Of a DNA stretch of 7,911 bases, positions 5,668 through 7,911 are shown piece after piece (positions within the stretch are counted from its first letter, which is position 1; each line of letters opens with the position of its first letter). The translations under genes were made by a program, and so were the position numbers. Source of the stretch: Bacteroidales bacterium (lineage in GTDB: Bacteria; Bacteroidota; Bacteroidia; Bacteroidales; NBLH01); contig JAKIUH010000199.1 in NCBI GenBank assembly GCA_021647685.1, positions 1 through 7,911 of the forward strand, in the 5' to 3' direction. Below the pieces are notes generated by a model. That model saw only the letters and a program-made list of their open reading frames with translations. It made no database searches and was not told where the DNA came from.

Positions 5668-6528
5668 CTAATTTACCTTTAAAAGCGCTACTTCAAAAAT
5701 TAATGTGGTATAAGGTGGTATTATTTTACCATAGCCTTTTTTACCGTAAGCTAAATACGAAGGAATGATAAAAGTAGCTTTTCCGCCTTCACACATTTTA
5801 GAAAAACCCTCTTCCCAGCCGGGAATTACATTTCCTGCACCTAATTGAAAACGAAAGGGTTGATTCCTTTTATAAGATGAATCAAAAATTTCACCACTTA
5901 AAAATTTTCCGGTATAATGAACGGTTAATACATTGCCCGGCATTGCTTTTTTACCGGTTCCGGCTTTTGTTTCAATATAATACAATCCGGAAATAGAAGG
6001 TTCTTGTTTAATATTATTTTCGTTAAGATAGTAGTTCAGTAGATTTTCCTCATCTTTTTTCCTTTGTTCTTCCAAAAGTTTTTGTTCTTTTAATATCTCT
6101 TTTTTGCTCAATATCTTTAATAATTCTATATCAAAAGTCAAATATTCATTATTTTTTATAAAAGCAGGTATTTTTTCTTTTCGGGTTCTTAAATAAAACG
6201 AATCGGCACGGATTTTAAATAAGGCTCTTTCGCCTGTTTTTAGCATAAGTAAAGCCTCATTAAAAGATGCTTTGTGTGCCGGTTTGTGAATTTGCATTTT
6301 TATGGAGCCGCCAAGTTCTTTCGTGTTAAACAATACCGAGTCAGAACTATTGGCATAAGCCATTTTTATTTTTACATAATCACCTGTTTTGGCTTTTTTA
6401 CCTTTCGCGTTTTCTTTTAAATACTGATATTTTAATCCGCTTTCAGCCGTATAATAACCTTCGCTATCCCTATTGCATGATGTGAAAAGCACTATAAAAC
6501 TTAAAAATAAAAATTGTATTTTTTTCAT
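5668..6528 (-). CDS. FKBP-type peptidyl-prolyl isomerase lipoprotein with degenerate N-terminal domain
   Basis: I place the start at the ATG at 6526-6528, giving 286 residues. A longer frame from 6561 would bury the signal peptide MKKIQFLFLSFIVLFTSC. Cys18 is the probable lipid site, although the box (FTSC) is imperfect. Residues about 30-140 look like a worn FKBP fold (SGLKYQYLKE, then TGDYVKIKMAY, LKTGERALFKI and LTFDIELLKI) without the FDSS and VIxGW active-site motifs. A charged helical linker (about 141-175) leads to an intact FKBP domain (about 178-286) with Y205, F215-D216, F225 and F227, V234-I235 and W238, Y261 and F278. The N-terminal copy may bind substrate or serve as a spacer, with catalysis in the C-terminal copy; this is inference. 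It is probably co-transcribed with the smaller FKBP gene, 46 bp downstream, and perhaps with panB, 71 bp upstream. Confidence 0.87.
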   Translation of the reverse strand: MKKIQFLFLSFIVLFTSCNRDSEGYYTAESGLKYQYLKENAKGKKAKTGDYVKIKMAYANSSDSVLFNTKELGGSIKMQIHKPAHKASFNEALLMLKTGERALFKIRADSFYLRTRKEKIPAFIKNNEYLTFDIELLKILSKKEILKEQKLLEEQRKKDEENLLNYYLNENNIKQEPSISGLYYIETKAGTGKKAMPGNVLTVHYTGKFLSGEIFDSSYKRNQPFRFQLGAGNVIPGWEEGFSKMCEGGKATFIIPSYLAYGKKGYGKIIPPYTTLIFEVALLKVN

Positions 6529-6599
6529 TGATTTGAAATAAAAATGTTCGCTAATGACCACTTACAATATTGAATTTTTATAATCACAGCTTATTCAAT

Positions 6600-7415
6600 T
6601 TAATACTGTTCATGTTCATTGGGGAAACTCACATCTTTTACATCTTTGATGTAATTTATTACCGCACCTTTTATTTCTTCCGAAAGGTTATGATATCTGC
6701 GTAAAAATCGAGGAGAAAATTCTTGTGTAATTCCTAACATATCATGAATTACCAAAACTTGTCCATCTACATTATGTCCTGCCCCGATACCAATGATTGG
6801 TATTTTTAATTCTTTAGCTACTGTACCTGCAAGTTTTGCAGGAATCTTTTCCAAAACCAAACCAAAGCAACCTACATCTTCCAGTAGATGAGCATCTTCA
6901 ATAAGCTTCTGAGCTTCTTCTTCGTCTTTGGCTCTAACTACATAAGTACCAAATTTATGAATAGACTGCGGAGTAAGTCCCAAATGTCCTAATACCGGAA
7001 TACCTGCGCTAAGAATACGCTCAACCGATTCTTTGATTTCTGCACCACCTTCCAATTTAACAGCATGTGCTCCGGTTTCTTTCATAATACGTATGGCTGC
7101 CGAAAGAGCCAATTTTGAGTTTCCTTGATAGGAACCAAAAGGTAAATCAACCACCACTAATGCGCGATCAACTGCACGAACAACCGATGAAGCATGATAA
7201 ATCATTTCTTCTAAGGTGATTGGTATCGTAGTTTCATGACCCGCCATTACATTCGAAGCGGAATCGCCTACTAAAATTACATCAATTCCGGCTTGATCAA
7301 TGATTTTTGCCATTGAATAATCATAAGCCGTAAGCATGGATATTTTTTCTCCACGTAATTTCATTTCAAAAAGTACGTGTGTGGTTACTTTTCTAATGTT
7401 TTTATGTACTGACAT
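6600..7415 (-). CDS. panB: 3-methyl-2-oxobutanoate hydroxymethyltransferase (ketopantoate hydroxymethyltransferase)
   Basis: This cytoplasmic enzyme transfers a hydroxymethyl group from 5,10-methylene-tetrahydrofolate to 2-oxoisovalerate to give ketopantoate, the first committed step towards pantothenate and coenzyme A. The 271-residue length and whole sequence match the family. Catalytic and Mg-binding residues are visible: D51 in VGDSASNVMAGH, D90 in VVDLPFGSYQ, E122 in VKLEGG and E189 in LVLEKIP. Further hallmarks are GHLGLTPQS, IGIGAG and VIHDMLGI. The N-terminus (MSVHKNIRKVTTH) and C-terminus (FPNEHEQY) have the form usual in Bacteroidota and support the ATG start. No other pantothenate gene is in the window. 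It is the first gene of a possible minus-strand operon with two FKBP lipoprotein genes, and it is divergent from dnaK. Confidence 0.97.
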   Translation of the reverse strand: MSVHKNIRKVTTHVLFEMKLRGEKISMLTAYDYSMAKIIDQAGIDVILVGDSASNVMAGHETTIPITLEEMIYHASSVVRAVDRALVVVDLPFGSYQGNSKLALSAAIRIMKETGAHAVKLEGGAEIKESVERILSAGIPVLGHLGLTPQSIHKFGTYVVRAKDEEEAQKLIEDAHLLEDVGCFGLVLEKIPAKLAGTVAKELKIPIIGIGAGHNVDGQVLVIHDMLGITQEFSPRFLRRYHNLSEEIKGAVINYIKDVKDVSFPNEHEQY

Positions 7416-7653
7416 TTTATTGTGTTTTTTATGATGTTAAATTTTATTTGCTGATAAATGAAAATATTACCTATATGAATCTAAAAACCGGTATCCCAAA
7501 TCTTAAATCATGCACTATACACATTCAAATATCCAACGGACGATTTGAAAAGTTTCATTTCCAATTGCTAATCCTATAACAAAAGTAATTCTATTATTTA
7601 TAAAACACAAAAGATGTATCGGAAATATCAAAAATCTTGTTTTACTGCCTTTT

Positions 7654-7671
7654 TGTCATATAAGTATGACA
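7654..7671. promoter_or_regulatory. Perfect palindrome TGTCATA-N4-TATGACA upstream of dnaK
   Basis: Seven-base arms are perfectly complementary around TAAG. It lies 142 bp upstream of the dnaK start and is preceded by a T-rich stretch. The symmetry suits a dimeric regulator or an unusual promoter element. The HrcA/CIRCE sequence (TTAGCACTC-N9-GAGTGCTAA) is absent, so any heat-shock control here would use another site. Assignment to dnaK rather than panB is inference. Confidence 0.45.
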
Positions 7672-7695
7672 TAAATAAGATGAAAATGATAATTG

Positions 7696-7734
7696 CAAGC
7701 CAAAATTGCATAAAAAAAACTTAAATTTTGCTTG
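7696..7734. repeat. Stem-loop upstream of dnaK
   Basis: CAAGCCAAAATT (7696-7707) and AATTTTGCTTG (7724-7734) pair over 11 bp with one bulged C and a 16-nt A-rich loop. The right arm overlaps the -7 box-like TAAATTTTG. A direct repeat, AATTGCA, at 7691-7697 and 7704-7710 overlaps the left arm. It could be an operator in DNA or a leader hairpin if transcription starts upstream. Confidence 0.35.
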
Positions 7735-7813
7735 GCATAATGATTGAACAAGACAGAGCGAAAATTTAAAATATTAATTAACGAAATAAAATGAGAAAAT
7801 AAATATTAGACAA

Positions 7814-7911
7814 ATGGGAAAAATTATTGGTATAGACTTAGGTACTACAAACTCATGTGTTGCCGTAATGGAAGGTAGTGAGCCTGTTGTTATTCCTAAC
7901 AGCGAGGGTAA
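7814..7911 (+). CDS. dnaK: Chaperone DnaK (Hsp70), N-terminal 32 codons
   Basis: The frame opens with ATG at 7814 and reads MGKIIGIDLGTTNSCVAVM, then EGSEPVVIPNSEG, before the window ends. This is the conserved start of the Hsp70 ATPase domain. IGIDLGTTNS is the phosphate-1 loop that contacts ATP. The protein is a cytoplasmic ATP-driven chaperone working with DnaJ and GrpE on nascent, misfolded and stress-damaged proteins. There is no Shine-Dalgarno sequence; the upstream region is A-rich, as usual in this phylum. The gene runs off the right edge, so the full length and any downstream dnaJ cannot be seen. HscA is excluded by the exact DnaK-type N-terminus. Confidence 0.96.
   Translation, partial: MGKIIGIDLGTTNSCVAVMEGSEPVVIPNSEG

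Larger units (their letters stand above)
7416..7813. other. 398-bp divergent intergenic region between panB and dnaK
   Basis: No credible gene is present. It must carry the leftward panB promoter and the rightward dnaK promoter. I find no exact TAnnTTTG box; the nearest on the dnaK side is TAAATTTTG (7722-7730), which has one extra T. The 7416-7650 part shows no strong structure. The part nearer dnaK holds a palindrome and a stem-loop, listed separately. A three-codon frame, ATG-AGA-AAA-TAA, lies just before dnaK (7791-7802). Confidence 0.5.

Noticed and set aside
6526..6561. Upstream ATG extending the larger FKBP lipoprotein by 11 residues
   Set aside because: It would place a polar stretch before the lipoprotein signal peptide. 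The ATG at 6526-6528 gives a normal Lys-Lys, hydrophobic core and Cys order.
7791..7802. Three-codon frame ATG-AGA-AAA-TAA just before dnaK
   Set aside because: Such short frames are expected by chance in A-rich DNA. Nothing shows that it is translated or regulates dnaK.
1..7911. CRISPR array, tRNA or rRNA genes, phage or defence gene cassette
   Set aside because: I see no regularly spaced direct repeats, cloverleaf-forming segments, rRNA signature, integrase or recognisable defence protein in the window.

Overview
The window looks like chromosomal DNA of a Bacteroidota member (Bacteroidia/Flavobacteriia type). The evidence is a strong A+T bias, start codons without Shine-Dalgarno sequences, and promoters matching the phylum's TTTG / TAnnTTTG consensus. 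It also includes a BlaI-type repressor paired with an M56 membrane protease that ends in a TonB C-terminal domain, FKBP lipoproteins, and PanB and DnaK N-termini of the form usual in the phylum. I cannot name genus or species.

Layout. Positions 1-173 are the 3' end of an unrecognised + strand gene, closed by an A/T-rich terminator (173-205). Directly after it lies a non-coding element of about 248 bp (205-452) with 14-bp terminal inverted repeats, flanking TA dinucleotides and a large internal hairpin; it resembles a MITE or IS remnant. A PHP-family histidinol-phosphatase-like gene follows on the minus strand (469-1320). The divergent 350-bp gap to the next gene contains a good promoter (1424-1455) and, about 110 bp on, an intrinsic terminator (1545-1571), with no reading frame between them. 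That is the signature of a small RNA gene or an attenuated leader.

Next is a two-gene, 17-bp-overlapping + strand unit: a BlaI/MecI-family repressor (1671-2066) and an M56/BlaR1-like zinc metalloprotease with a TonB C-terminal domain and a coiled-coil tail (2050-3555). Its promoter carries two identical-format dyads, AACTA-N6-TAGTT, exactly 20 bp apart. The -7 box ends only 4 bp before the ATG, which predicts an autorepressed and nearly leaderless mRNA. After a 262-bp gap with nested inverted repeats comes a secreted TPR-repeat protein (3818-5098). It is closed by a bidirectional terminator shared with the converging minus-strand genes.

The minus strand then reads, in transcription order, panB (7415-6600), a two-domain FKBP-type prolyl isomerase lipoprotein (6528-5668) and a one-domain FKBP lipoprotein (5621-5127). 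They may form an operon, with the two FKBP genes probably paralogous. A 398-bp divergent gap between panB and dnaK contains a perfect palindrome, TGTCATA-N4-TATGACA, and a stem-loop, but no CIRCE element. The window ends 32 codons into dnaK.

Most of the genes are ordinary housekeeping or envelope functions. The parts most worth attention are the repressor/protease sensory pair with its unusual sensor domain and operator architecture, the unannotated promoter-terminator unit at 1424-1571, the MITE-like element and the dnaK upstream palindrome.
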